DNA from: Phocoena phocoena
Lineage: Eukaryota; Chordata; Mammalia; Artiodactyla; Phocoenidae
Direction of reading: 5' to 3'
DNA: 64,000 nt
NCBI RefSeq assembly: GCF_963924675.1
Contig: NC_089232.1
Coordinates: 50,282,759 to 50,346,758, forward strand
The translations under genes and the position numbers were made by a program. Shown here piece after piece: positions 11,801-26,800 of the stretch (the first letter of the stretch is position 1; each line of letters opens with the position of its first letter). The notes under the pieces are model-generated. The model made no database searches and was not told the origin of the DNA. It was given only the letters and a program-made list of their open reading frames with translations.

Positions 11801-14800
11801 AAATGTGGGAAAATTAAGACAGAGGAGCTACTGCACCAAAACTCGGGTCTTCTGATTCTCACTTCAGGGCCCCTTGGAATTCACGTTTCCACATACCATT
11901 CTTCTGTCCGAAGTCGACATTCCTTGGCATCCTTTTCTAGAGTCTGAGATTTTACCTGAATTTTAGAAGGAAAAAAAAGCACAGGGAACTCTACTCAATA
12001 TTCTGTAATAAACCTATATGGGAAAAAAATCTGAAAAAGAATGAATATGTGTGTATGTGTAACTGAATCAGTTTTCTGTATACCTGAAACTAACACAACA
12101 CTGTAAATCAACTACACTCCAATAAAATTTTAAAAATTAAAAAAAATAAACTATGCCAAACTATATTGTTTGGCTTTCCATTTTGAAATCCTGCAGGTAG
12201 AGAAAAAATTTTTCTACCCTTTTTTTTACTTTCTGGTTTTCCCCTATAAATTTTATATAGCTATTTACTTGAAATTGTGTTCAATTTGCTAGAAATGTGG
12301 TGTGACAAATATAACTAACCAAAATTATATGCATATTGGTCTGTCAAAAAAATAAAAAGAAGAGCAGAGGACTCAGGCCACAGATGTGAGCTCGCTGCGG
12401 AGACGCTGCAGGCAGCAGTCCTGCCTTGAACGGCTAACTTTTCTTCTATAAAGCAGGTGGATGATTTCCAAAAGCCTGGACTATTTTTTCACATGCTCTC
12501 ACCAACGGCGGGTCTTACCTCTAGTTTAGCCTTGTCGTTCTGCAGCTTCTCGATGGTTTCCATGTACTTCCGGGTCAGGCCATCGACCACAGCTTGGTGC
12601 TGGGCCGCTTCCATCTCCAGAGTGGCCAGCCGACTCCTTAGCTCTGCTTCCACGTGCTTGTGCTGCTCATCAGCTTCAAAAAACTGAAAAGAAAAGATCA
12701 TGGTGTCTTCTCACAACATCCCAATATATACAAATGAAGAGAAAACAACTGCAGCGACTAATCATTGAGCAACTTCCATAAGGTTCCATATGCTCACTGT
12801 GCAAAACCACGCAGGCATGAGCTCGGTGGAGCCTCACGGCAGGTCAGAGGGTGGTATACTTGTAATCCCTCCTTTACAGATGGGGAAACAGAAGCTTCAA
12901 GGGATGACCTAACTTGTCAAATGTCTCACAGTCACAGACTGACTCCAAAGCCTGTACCTCCTTCCTCCCAGGCTCATGGATTTCTATTTTAAACCATTTC
13001 TGGCACACAGAAAACTCAACTGACCAGGGTATAACTTTTCTGTTAGGCTGACTTCTGCAATTAAATAATCAAAAATCAAACAGGTGTTACTCCTGAAGCA
13101 GGTAAGGCTCCTTTCCTTAATGAGAAGCCAGTAGTAATTAAGAATTATGAATACTTAACAGAAAATTCATGAAGTCAAAATTTCATTTTGTAAACATTTT
13201 CGAAGACTGAGAATGCATATTTATTTTCCACTGTTTGACTATGGTCACCATTTCACACAAAAAATCAGGAGGCATAGTTGAATACACTACCCTATGACTC
13301 TTAAAATATGCTGACTGGTTTGGAGCAGACACTGATTACTCAACATTCCACAAATATTTGAGGGCCTGCCATGAGTGAGGCCCTGTCCTGAGGCTGAGCA
13401 GACAAAACCCGACATGGTCTATACACTAATGAGACCTTACAGACTAACAGGGAAACAGATAAAAACCAACTAAGCTATCATAAATTAAAAAGCAAACACT
13501 ACTTATTGATAAGCCCCCATCTAAATGATCCATCCAACCACCTCCTATATAAAATGAAGAGTGCCCAGTATACTTCTTTATTGTTAACTTATGAAGTTAT
13601 TCTGCTGTACTCTGAACAAGTGTATATTCAAAGCACACATCCGTATTAAAACATGAATGAGATCTAAGAAATGAATGAATGACAGTGACGTATGTACCTA
13701 AGGACCACAGGAAACATTAAAACACCCACCCATACACAAAGCACTCTGCCTTGCACTGGTTTTTCCACATTGCAGATCATACAACCCATTTTTAAATTCA
13801 TATGGAAAAACAGAAAGATTTTCTCACTTGTATGTGCAACCGTTCATTCTCTTCTATCTTCTTTTGCAGGTCTTCATCAAAGACACTCTTCTGCTCTTGA
13901 CTCAACTGAGAAGAAGATTCTCCACTTTTCTGATGGAAAGAATAAGTTATGTCCACATAACTTTCATCCTTTAGAGAAACATCCTAAGGTACACAGATTC
14001 TCTATCACCTTAGTAGCTTGTCTCTTCTACGTGTTCACCATTCTCAAACAATCCTGCAAAAGGTATACAGTCCATCATTTAACTTTTCCTATGTGACACA
14101 AGTTGGAACTGCAAATATTGCAATGAGCAGGAAAGCTTAAAAAAGAGAGAGAAAGTAACAGATAAGGCTCACTATTCTTTGCAGATGAATTCAGGAGTAG
14201 TTCTTTTGGAAGACAGAGCAGACCCAGAAAGCCAGCAATACAAATATGCTAATAAATATCATTTCAATTGATCTTTTGGTTTGGGAAATGACAGTCTTAC
14301 CAATTCCATGAGTCTGAGTTGTTAAAACTCCTTTAAGAAATTAACAGCATTCACAAAAACACATTTATACAGAAGTTCACATAAATTTCTAATTTAAAAA
14401 ACATAAGATAAAGCTATTATAAACAGAAGGAAAAAGCTCAAAGATTATGAAAAATACTTGCCTTTTGCCTTTTTACCAATATTAACTTTTTCTACATAGA
14501 ACAGCACTATTTAAGAGCCAATAATGAACATCTGTTTTCATGGAATACACACAGAAGTGAGACTATTCAAGGGGCAGCCTAACAATGAACTGTTCAGACA
14601 TCAGTCACCACCCCCCTCTGCCTTTCTTGTGCTTCACTCCTCACTTAAAATGAAGTCATTTACTGATCCAATGTGAACCAGTGATTAGAAAGCCCTTTGA
14701 AAATGGAGCAGCTATGTAACAAACAGACAAACAAATAAACATTAAATGCGAACACAAGAGGTATGTGCACACAAGGAACGCTGTTGAATGACATATTCTG

Positions 14801-17800
14801 GGTCCTTAGTGCTTCCAAATGTGGAAAGCTCTTATTAAAATTAATTCAGAAGTAATTATACCCAAATCTCTGCTAAAACAGCCCTGGGAGAGGATCTCAC
14901 TAACCTGGGGAGCATGTTTGAAATACAGATGGCTATTCCCCCCACAAGGGTCTTTCAGAATTTCCAGAGCATGTGTATTTTGACAGTTTCCCAAGTGATT
15001 CTAATACACATCTGTTTTGCCCTCTCTCTTCCCCATTTATTTGAAAATTACCACTCTAGAGAATTCTTCCACGTAGGGGAAATGCATATGGAAATGTACC
15101 AACACATAATTATGTCAACTGCCCATCGTATGGCAAATACAGTCCTGGGTACTTTTACATGATCCCATTTAATCCTGACAACAAACCTGAGAGTATCTTC
15201 CCCACAACTGAGGTTGCAAGGCTAAAAAATTTGCCTAAAGTCATAGAACTATAAATGGCAGACAAAGAATTCAAGCCTGGGCTCAACTCCAAAGCCAGCA
15301 CTCTTCCCTCCACACCATGCTGCTTCAGAGTTACTGCGGGCCCTCTTCCCTCCAACCATTCTATTATTATTGCCTCAACCCACACATTTGTGGGGTGCTG
15401 TTCTACAAACATGCAAGACTTTTAAAGACTCAATCACTAGCTCCTGCCCTTAAAAAAGAAGCAACTTCTAAATCACAGAATGATCAAAAGTACTGGATCA
15501 TCCATCTTAGAGTAATCAGAATCTCACCTCACGACATAAAACCAGAAGAGAAAAAATCATATTTACATCTCAGGACAATAATACCAAATTGAACTCCTAA
15601 GAATAAACACCCGAAGAAAATACATCTGCAACAAACTTACAAGCCTAATGTATGAGTACTTCAACTGCTACTTTCACAGACAGCAGCTACCCTTTGACAA
15701 TGTTTCTCATTCTATCTGCCCTACCTTGGGTTAATGGCAACTCAGTATAACTAAAAAATATCCATAATTTTGACCAATATGAGATACTCCCTTCACTTTT
15801 CTCAGTCACTAAATCAACTATGTGCATGTTGGCTCCTAATAAATTCTTGAAAACTCACTTCCATATGAAAATGCCTCTAATACTGGTATATATTAATAAT
15901 AAATGTCTGCTTTCTTAACCCAATATCCAGGTGTAATAATGGAACTTTAAAAAAAAATAAATAAAAAATAAAAAATTAAAAAATAAAAAAAAAGATTAAA
16001 AAAAAAAAAAATAATGGAACTTTAGAGTATTTGGAGGTGAGGTCTTCTGTTAAAACCAGGATGGCCTGGAGATGTCTGTACCTAATGACAAGGTCACACT
16101 AACTTGCTTTTACCTGACCTACCTTGTTTTTCTTGCCTCGGGGTTCACTTAGAGCCAGCTCATCTTGAAGTAGCTCTACTCTCTTGGCAAGCTGCAGATT
16201 TCGGAATGTCAAACTGTCCATTTCCTGCTGTAGTTTTCTCAGTGATTGATCCTTCATTTTCAGTTGTTCCTACATCAAAGTGAAAAGAGACCATTCCTTG
16301 TAATTTAGCCTTAACATTTAAAAATAATGGAAAAAAAATTTTTTTTCTTTCACCAAAATATAATCAAAACCTCTTGCTTTAAGGAATTCAAGTTGTATGT
16401 TTATCATTACAGTTCCTATGTTTTTAGGTCTGTTTTGTGGCAAAATCATTTTCTGGCCAAACCAAGCATATTTAAAAATAAAACTAAAGGAGTATATATA
16501 CTGAAGTAACAGTCATCGACCTAGAGTAAAATATCCACAACTATGTGTTGTTATGTAATGTTCTTATACTTGTGTCTGGCAGTGAGGAGACACAAAGTCT
16601 GAGGCTACAATTTTATAAACTTGAAAGCTTAAAGAGAACCCCAGACTCCTGATGATGCCCTTTAGTAAGCAAGAATGGAAGAAATATATTTGTGTTCACT
16701 ATTTCCTATAAATCCTCCTTGAATTTAAGTCAGTCGAAATGAAGTCTTTTTAATACACTTTAAATTATTCTGATTTGTCAAAGATAAAAATCAATATTAT
16801 CCTACCACAAGAATAGTTTCAGATGTCTTAAAATGAAAATAGCAACAAAATCTAAACAACACATCTTCTACTGACCATTCTGCACTGTTTATACCATGGT
16901 AAGGGTAAGAAAATGGGAAACAAGAGAAATATTTAGTTTCACTCTATTTTTTTAAAAAAATATTATTCTGGGGCTTCCCTGGCAGTCCAGTGGTTAAGAC
17001 TCTGTGCTTCCAATGCAGGGGGCATGGGTTCGATCCCTGGTTGGGGAATTAAGATCCCATATGCCATGCGGCGTGGCAAAAAAAAAAAAAAAAATTATTC
17101 TAACTATATTTTCCTTACAACGTTCTGACAACTTTGTGTTCACTGGTAATCAAACACAGATGGCCATATACTACCATATATTGAAAGATCTGCGCTTTTA
17201 TTACTTTCATTGAAAAACCACTACAAAGCTAAGAGGTCAAGTTTTAATGAATAGGGGATTTAAGGATATTGAAACAGCAACCTAAAAACCAGAGGCTGGT
17301 GTCTGCAATCTATTGACATTATTTGCATGTTGAGGGCACAGCTGGAGGGATAGAATATGTGTTCATTAAAGAGAAAAATATTTTCCTTTTCCGTTGTTTG
17401 TTTAGTAAGTCCTTAATTTTTACTTGAAGTTCAATGGTAAACTTAGGCTCAGCCCATGTCCAAATTACTATATATTTCAAATTATAGAAATTCAAATCAA
17501 TGAATGCTTACTGTATCTAACAACTCATTGAAGAGACAAACCCAATATAATCAAATGCCTACTCTAACACAGACATCCTAACATTCCCATTGAGCAAACT
17601 GGCAAACTATCATTCTCACTATAATTTTAATGACCACTGTGATGAATAGTAAAACATAAAGTAATTTCTTTACATCCTTATAATTAATCACTAGTTGACT
17701 AATGTTCCAACTCCATTAACCAATCAGTAATTTCAGAAGACATCCATCCCAATCTCTAACTAGAAACTAAAAACTAAACCCTAGTTTCTGCAATGAGGAC

Positions 17801-20800
17801 GATAATAGTGGCGTCTGCCCTCACAGAGCTGTTGTGAAAACTGAGATAATGGATGTAATGTGCTAGCGTAATGCCTGACACACAGTGGGTGCTCAATAAA
17901 TAGAGCCTGCTATTGCCACCACGGCCACTATCACAGGGTTAATTGAACACAACCAGCAACAGGAGGGTGTCAAACACCAGAGTGGGCTACTAAGACGAGC
18001 TAGGAAATACCTTCCCCAGCAATAGGTTTTAAACATCATGAGGAGAGATAATAATCATTTCTTCAGTGATTTAGGCAAAATAATAACTTGGCTAACATAT
18101 CCTGACTTTAAAGCTTATTTTTAATCGTCTCAGCTTGGGCGCAGAGAGCTTTGGGAGTATGGGTAAGATGCTCTGAACTATCTCAGCCCTGAGTCTGTGG
18201 AACAGCACCTGAGGAGGGAGCGCCCTCAAGACACAAATTTCTCTAGTGGAGGATCCAACACCAGCCACGTGAAAGGACGTATCTCTGGGTCTTGGAGACC
18301 TGAGTGGAAATTCTCAGGATATGTCACTGGTTGGGGCCTACTCCAGAAAGAGAGAAGAGTAAAGGGAATCTTAAGCCCTTTTCTCTAAAGAGGAAGCAAG
18401 GGAGAGAGCCGAAAGAATGAAGTAGGCAGTATTAACTGAAGCTTGGCCAAGAAGGAATCCATATCCTTGAATTAATTTTTCCAATTAAAAATATCACTAA
18501 GCAGTACTTCTTATATGCCTACTAAAATGAGGTAGAAACATATTCCTGCAACTCCCACCATATTTCTCCTCTCAGTTAAAAGTGCTGATGGTAAGATGTA
18601 TCACTCAAACAGTCCTCATTAACACAGGTTACTACTATTAAACAGCTCGACCTCAAAGCAAGATTGATGGACTAAATGATTCACACTTTCAAATCCATTT
18701 AGTAGGGGACAACCATCGGCTGAATGCTGGGGATATAAACATGAATATGACACAGCCCCAAAGAGTGCTATCAGATGAAGCCAGATAAGAAGCCCCATTA
18801 ATCTTGATGAATTTAGCTATGAGAGAAGCAAGGTATGAGAGAAATGCATTACACACAGTCCAATAATACATTTTTGTAATTTCTAGCTAAGGAAGTCAAA
18901 GCACATCACATTCATACCTAAGCAAGTAGGAAAGTTAAACACAAAAAAACTCTATTACCCTCCCCTATTCCTAGTGAGTCACTGTCAGAGTTGGGAATTT
19001 AACCCAGAAAACTGAGCTGAATTCCCTGCTGTGAGCTTCACCAAACACTAACCTAACCCTCACAACACAAAATACCCTGTAGCCTACCTTTAAAGCAGCA
19101 GAATTTGCTTGTTCATCCACGACACCTTTTTTCAAGACCTGATTCTGAGCCCGAAGCTGAAAACAGAGGAGGTAATAATTAATTTTTAATATAAAGCAAT
19201 CACTTATAGCAAGGAAATCACTTACCATAACTTTACAGGAATCAGTACGCTGAGTAACTATCTGCTCACATATATATGAGAACAAGAATATTAGCCCGGA
19301 AGAGAATAGTAGAGATCATCAGTCTGCCATTTTACAAATAAGGACACAGAGGCTGAGCTGCCCAATGACATAAAACTAATCAATGCAAAATTGAGACTAA
19401 AATCCAGGTCTCTCGACTTCCTGTACATGGTTCTTTCTATGAAACCAATCACCTCCCTAAATAAAAACTAATACAATAGATAATAGGGTACTGAGTATGT
19501 CATTTTCCTTGAAACTCTGACACACCATTCATCTGTAAAATACATACAACTGGACTGATTATGGAATAAGAATTCAACAGAAAATCAAAGTATAGGGCGT
19601 CAACATACCCAACAGTACACTGTGCCTAATATTAGTCATGCAAATATCATCGCCCGCAATAGCCTCAGGGATGGAGGACTTTTAATCAGGCATCAGTGGA
19701 AGCAGTGTACAAAAGCAACTAAGAAGCAAGCTCAATTTAGAAATTGATAATAATAGCAGCTAGCATTTGAATGCTCCGTTACATACCAGGCACTGTCCTA
19801 AATACTTTACGTACACTACCTCATTAATCCTCACAACCCCATGAAATAGGTGCTATAATTATCGCCATTTTACAGATGAAACCAAGGTTAAGAGAAGTTC
19901 AGTGGCAATGCTGAGATTCAGAAAGCAGCAGTTTTGACTCCAGGCATAATGTCATTAGACAATATTGGCTACTATTTTATAAAGCTACATATAAATGAGA
20001 AAAGTAGTGGGCTGGAGAGGTGACAGAAGCCTTTGAAGAGGTAGGACTTGGGCTTCTTTCACAGTTTGTTTTTTTTTTTAATTGAGGTCTAACTTTATTT
20101 TAAATAAAATATACAAAACAGAAATTATACAGCTTGATGAATTTCTACTTAGGTATACATCTATATCACCACCACCAGCAGGGTTTTGAAAGATAAACCT
20201 TCTGTAGTTATCAGAAAGCACAACACAGAGCAAGTGAGTATAAATATACCAGCCCAGTGTAGCTGAAGCAAAAGGGTTACAGACTAATTTTCTGAGGACT
20301 CAGTACAGAGACCATGATAGACCAGGTTCTTCTCTGAGAAACTAAATGAATGGGAGAATTTTATCTATGAGCTTAAAAAAAAATCTACTTCTAGTTCTGC
20401 ATAGCTCACATCTGTCTCCTGAGAACAGAAATGACTTTTTTCTATGCCAGAAGAGTAGGAATATTTGAATATTTATGAATTATCTATGATTGTTTTTGTG
20501 TGACAATGACATTAGAGATGAGTAGATGCAACAGAAACCATATGGCCCCAAGCCTAAAATATTTGCTATTAGGCTCTTTACACTCTGCTCTAGAAGTTCA
20601 GAAGAGAGAAATAAATACCACTTTAATGTTGACTTCCATTGTGTAGTATTTTACCTTTTAAGCAATATCAACATATTCTTGGATAATGTGCTACCTAGGT
20701 AAGAGAATTCAAGAAATACTTTCAAATCCATATAGCCAAAGGACAGCGATACTACTTCAGTCTTTAGGTTTCATTTCATACCCCTGTTCTAACTTTGCTC

Positions 20801-23800
20801 TCTGATCTTCTTTGTGTGGTATTTAGAAGGTCCTAATGACTGCCTCAAGGACTTAGGGAAGAAGCTTGAAATCTGCTGAACTGACAATTTTCTGTAGGAC
20901 CAGAACTACATCAGTTTTCAAACAAACAAAAAAAAACCTCACCTTTAATTTTTAAGGCACACTTATAAGCTACATAAAGCAAACTGAACAGCCTACTGTG
21001 TCATAAAAGCAAAATTAAAGTTTTCAAATTACTGCTGTTTGGAACTTAACCTGATTATAATGAAAAATGATTTCGATTTTCCTTTGGAAAATATTGTTTG
21101 CTAAATTGGTAACAATTCAAACACAGTTTCAATGGAAACATTCAACAGAAAATGCAGCTTTTAGAAGTATTTATCGAAAATCCCTTTCTATTGTTTGGTA
21201 GGTAGAAAAGGATAAGCTTGGCCTACTCCACTGCCTTGTTACCTGCACTTGGCATTTGGCATCTTCCTGCATTTCAGCATCACTACTGCCACATCTCTGC
21301 ATTACTGACCAACATCTTGTCAAACGTGGATACTGCTGTGACCAGTCTGGTCTTTTAGAATCTTATCTTTCTCCTCACCAGCATTCACCACAGTGGGAGG
21401 CAAATGCAGTGTTTGTTTCAGAAACAGTTACCGATGGTCACTAATGCCTCTAGGAGACTAGTGTGGAGACTCCAGTGGATGTGGATGTAACTGAGAAACA
21501 ATTGCCCTGAAGTCTCCACCAGGACAGAAAAATTCTCCAGAAGGTGACATAGCCTATTTCCAGCAGCTGTGCCATGCACTTTTGTTCCATTCAGTAGAGA
21601 AATGGTCCTCTGAATCCCAACTCAGAAACCCTTAGTCCTTTTCAAACCTCATTTTTCATTGTGTTGTAATCTTTTGATTAGCTTTACCTTTACTCTGAAA
21701 ACACAGCCTTTTCTCATTTTGACCAACCAAACCCCAACTGTTCTTCTAGAGCCTACTTCCTACTCTGGTCCTACTTCTTCCATAAACTTTCCCTAACCAT
21801 TCTCTATAGTGCCCCTATGGTCCACAGTGACCTTGCCCTCAGTTCCCTGGGCACTTGCTAGTAATAAGACATCTCTTATTTAAACTGTTCAGTTTTAATT
21901 TTACTTTTTAAAGTACATTTTATGTTTACTAATTTATGTATGATTTCTATACTCAAGTCCCATCTGCCAATTAAACTGTCCTTCACAATAGAGACTACAG
22001 TATACTTCCTTGTATCTCCTGCATACAATGAAAGATCAATGCTATGGATAGAGAAGGCACTCAATAAATTTTTAGTTAATTAATCAAATTAAGTGGTGTA
22101 AATAAAAGGTGTTTAAATGCAACACATTAAACAACTATAAGAGACAGCTAGAATCTTCTGTGTTAGAATCACTCTTAGATAACTGTTTCCATACAGTGGA
22201 CATTCTGACATTTATACACGTTTTATGACCCTATAAAACAAATCTCTAGATGTATAGCTTTTCCCCATTACAAAGTAATGTATGCAGCAGATAACCTAAA
22301 GCCCATTCCTAAGCCTCACCAAAACCCTGATTTCAGCACACCTGAATCATCTGCAAACCACAGCTTCAGTATCTCTGGCCTGGATGATCCTTAAAAACAT
22401 TCCCAGTTCTAGGTATTCTACAGTGCTGGGAATACCACTTAGTCTTTCTCTCTGCCTACTAACTTGCTCCTGGCAGTGGAAAAGGATAAAGTAACTGAAG
22501 GCTACATACTATGTACTAATGGCTGGGGTCATTTTGTCACTGAGGTGCGAAGAAAACCTTTTTACAGAGCTGCCCTCAAACAAGACCCTTTCTCTAGCTC
22601 CTGCTCCCATGCAAGGAAATTCATTAGGACGAAACCCCCACTCCCAATCCTGTAATCTAGCTGCCTCACCAGGGACTGGTTGGAAATTCAGCTGAATTGA
22701 AGACGGAGAGTAGAACACCCCTTGCCTTGCTATTCAAAGTACGGTCTGCGGACAGCTGCAGCAGCATCACCTAGGAGCAGAATCTCAGGCCCCACCCCAG
22801 ACCTCCTGAGAAAGGATCTGCAGTTTAACACGGTCTTCAGGTGAGTCACATAGACACGTTTGTGATGATCTAGGGGCTAAGCTAGCACAGCTCAACAGGG
22901 TAGCCATATCCACATGTGCCTATTTAAACTTAAATTACGTAAATAAAATCCAAAATTCATTTCCTCAGCTCAGCTAGCCACATCCCAAGTACTCAGTAGC
23001 CCACATGCTAGGGGTCACCCTACTGGACAGCAAATATGCAGAACGTTCTCATTCTCCGGAAAGTTCCACTGGATAGCACTGAACACAGACCGTTTTCCAA
23101 TCCACCTTTAGTAGTGAACCCTACATCAGGGTAGAAAAAAGCTGATACTCCACTTTAATCCAATCCAGCCCCAGAGTCTATTTCTCTTACAAGAGAGGGT
23201 GATCAATCAGGTTCAGCCAAGCCCTGCTATCTGGAAAGCAAACACACCGAATCAAGACTGAACCTTTCCCAAAATGAGCATCTCTAAGAGTATAAGTCTA
23301 AAAAGTTTCAAAAGGCAATCTCCTTTGTAATTAAAGAAGCATCAATTGCAAAGTCAACTGTTAGAGAAATAATGGATGTTTACCTTTCCCACTGGCTTTT
23401 TTTTTTTGCCAGTATCACGTTGTTTTGATTACTGTAGGGTTTTTTTTTTTTACTATTTATTTATTTACTTGGCTGTGCCAGGTCTTAGTTGTGGCACATG
23501 GGATCTTCGTTGCCGCATGCAGGATCTTCCTTGCGGCACTCGGGATCTTTAGTTGCAGCATGTGGGATCTAGTTCCCTGGCCAGGGATCGAACCCAGGCC
23601 GCCTGCATTGGGAGCGTGGAGTCTTACTCACTGGACCATCAGGGAAGTCCCCCCATTGGCTTTTATTGCCTTGAAAAGAGCTTTAAAAAGATCATCTGAG
23701 CAAAAGCTACTATACTGATACCATTTCCTGAGCAATGATTCTGGTATGCATCCAAATGACTGGAGAGGTTTGTTACAACACAGACTGCTGGGTCTGACCA

Positions 23801-26800
23801 CCAGTTTCAGATTCAGTAAGTCCTGGGTAGACCTAAGAATTTGTATTTCTAACCCATTCCCAGCCACTGATGATGCTGATCCAGGGTCTACACTTTGAGA
23901 ACCAAGAGTAACACCAACACTGGAAAGATTAGAACTTCAAACTTGCCTACACGTTAACATGGTGCCAGGCAAGAGTGCAGAAGCCCATTCAGAGAAAGCA
24001 GGCTGAAATCAAACGAGCCAGGACTGCATGCTCTCAGCCTCATCTCCAGAATGAGATATACCAGAGCATCAGAAGCAGAGCAGGCCGTGGAAGAAACACC
24101 AAGTAAGAAATGGTCTTTGAAAAATGAGGGCTTGATTAACTTTCCCTCACGTCTCAAAGGGGCAGCCTCCGTCTATTACCTATTAACTTCCTAAATCTCT
24201 GAAAACCAGCTTCTACATACCATTCCCCTCCCCCAAACTCTGTTAAACCAGAAATGTTTAAAGCCTCCAGTGATCGCCTAATTGCCCAAACCAGAGGGTC
24301 TTAATCTCCACTTTTACTGACCTTTCCATTACACAGTTTCAGCAACATGTCCACCTCAGAAATTCTCACCTGCTTCGGCCTCCATGGTTCATCTTTTATC
24401 TAAGGAAACTCTCAGTCTCTTTAATGGGAGCTCCTCATACTGCTTTTTTCCTTCTCAGGGGGAAAAAAGATGATGATACAAAGGAAGAAATGGGCCCCTT
24501 CCCAGAACACAGGCCAAGATCTGCATTAAATAAGAATGAGAAGATTCTGCAAATGTCCTTGATTTAGGGATCATGCTTGCTGCTCTCTTGATTTGCAGGC
24601 CTCCTTCTACATATTAAAAGGAAATCTTTTTCCTTTGTATCCTAAATAAGGAAAAAGAAAGATGTAACTGGATTTCAACATCAGTCCACAATTTCTGCAC
24701 CAGGGAAGCTATCAAAAAGGTAGAATACCCCCTTCCATAGGCACAGGGCTGAAGGTATCGATAGCATAGATCTTATCTAGAAATTGCTTGGCACTAGAAC
24801 TGACAGGCAATAAAAAGCACATGAAATCTTTTGACCAATCCGTGTTCTCACATTCTGAAATTTCCATCACACTGCAATTAAAAGGATGAAAAATGGTCTG
24901 TCCCAATATGGGAGATAACCTGAAGTCTGGCAGACCTCCTATAGTCTCCTCAGCATTTCCTCCTACTGTCACATCCCTCCCACAGGTGTTCCCCAAAGAA
25001 TCTACCTAAAGTGATTAACTCTCAAAGTTCAACTATTGTCTTTATAGGAACTACTGTCTTTATGGGAATTATTACAAAAGCTTTGGCCTTTGTCCTGACT
25101 TTCAGCCAGTCCCTCTCCACTAGAAATTTTCAGCAATTACCCCAACATCATCTCAAGCTACTATGTGAATAAGATAGCTTCAATGTACCTTCCAACCATA
25201 TATACTATGATTGCACCTAAACTTCGCTCCAAACTGGCTCACCTTTCTGCCCACCTTCCTCTGCCAGTGGCAGTGGTGTTCCCTCAGAGCAGTCCACGGG
25301 TCACCTTCAGGGTCAACTCTCAGTCTTCCCTCACTCATCACGTCCCACAGAATGAATGAGACACAAGGATGACTGCCTTGACACCTTTATATCCTTCATA
25401 AGGTTGCTGCTATGCGTAAAGCAGGCACACAAAAAAGAGGTAAACTAAACCATATTTTTTAACCGTAATTCCTAAATCTAAGCCCCCCTCTCCATCTCAA
25501 CAGCCACAAAACTTTATTTAATCCTACGTTACACTCCCCAAAATTATTCAAAGAGCCTCTAGTCTGGTCTTCTTTTCACCAATCTTTCCCCATTTCAGTC
25601 CATCCTCCACACAGCTACCAGTTTTCTTTCTAAAAGCAATGTCACTCTCCTGTTCGAAAACCTTTAACGTCTCTCCATTACTCAAAGTTCAAACTTTTTG
25701 ACAACCACAACCCTTCATGATCGGGTCCAAATTATCCCTCCAACCATATTTCACCACTCTGTCGTGTATCTGAACATGCCTTCATGTCAGCAAACAGAGA
25801 CTGTCTCCTTTGCCTGGAGTACTACTATCCATCCCTTCCTCCCTATTCCCTACTCCCCAATCTAAGTAACTTCTACCCTTACCCACCGTTTCTTCTGTGC
25901 TCCCACTGAGCTAACACTTGTCATCCGTATCATAATTATGTACAACAGTTGAACATTCTATTAAAGGGTTCTCCTCAAGGTGGAACTCTGCCTCACTCAA
26001 CAGGGCCCGGCAGATTGTTCACAGGTGGCACTAATTGTCTGCTGAACAAAAGAGCTTACAAATCCAAAATAATAAAATCTTTCAAAGTTTTTATTACTTC
26101 TGGGAGGCTGTACAATTATTTCAGCAATGCAATCACTGTGCAAAATATTTCTGGAAACTCTTCTGCCATTTGGAATTGCCTTGTGAGCTTGTTTACTCTC
26201 CAGAAGAGAAAATCAGTCCCCTTACTTTATACTCATGAAACATTTTCACCCAAAAATAGTAGAGCCAAGTTTGAGTACTGTCATCCTCCACCCACCACAC
26301 TTCATCACATGGGTTTGTTCCAAATAAGTTCTGGCCCTTTCAAACAAAAAAATATTCCTTCAAAGGATAAAAACTTGCCATCACTAACACGATGCCACAG
26401 GCCCTTGAGGCAAATTCAAATGGAAACACAAGAAGTTTTGCCAATGGTAGCACCCATGGAATAAGTGTAGCATCCCAAAAGGCTCCCATTTGACGGTCAA
26501 AGGACTTACGTGTGTATGTTTAGGCACAGGTTTTATTTTTCAAAGAATATTTCATTTTGCCCTGCTGCATATTTGTTACATGAAATTTAAAAATGTGTCT
26601 CAGTTTCTCCAAATTGTAAAAAAGGGACTAAGTCTTCCAGTTGCTCCCATGAATACCAAGATCACTGAAAACGAAGTTTAATGACTAATGAATCAATTTC
26701 CAAAAATGTAAGATTCTGCTTTCAGTACTTCATTAGAATATTCTTGAGGCAGAACCACCCTACCCATTAAAGCAGCACCACCCTTCTCGGAGAAAAGGGT

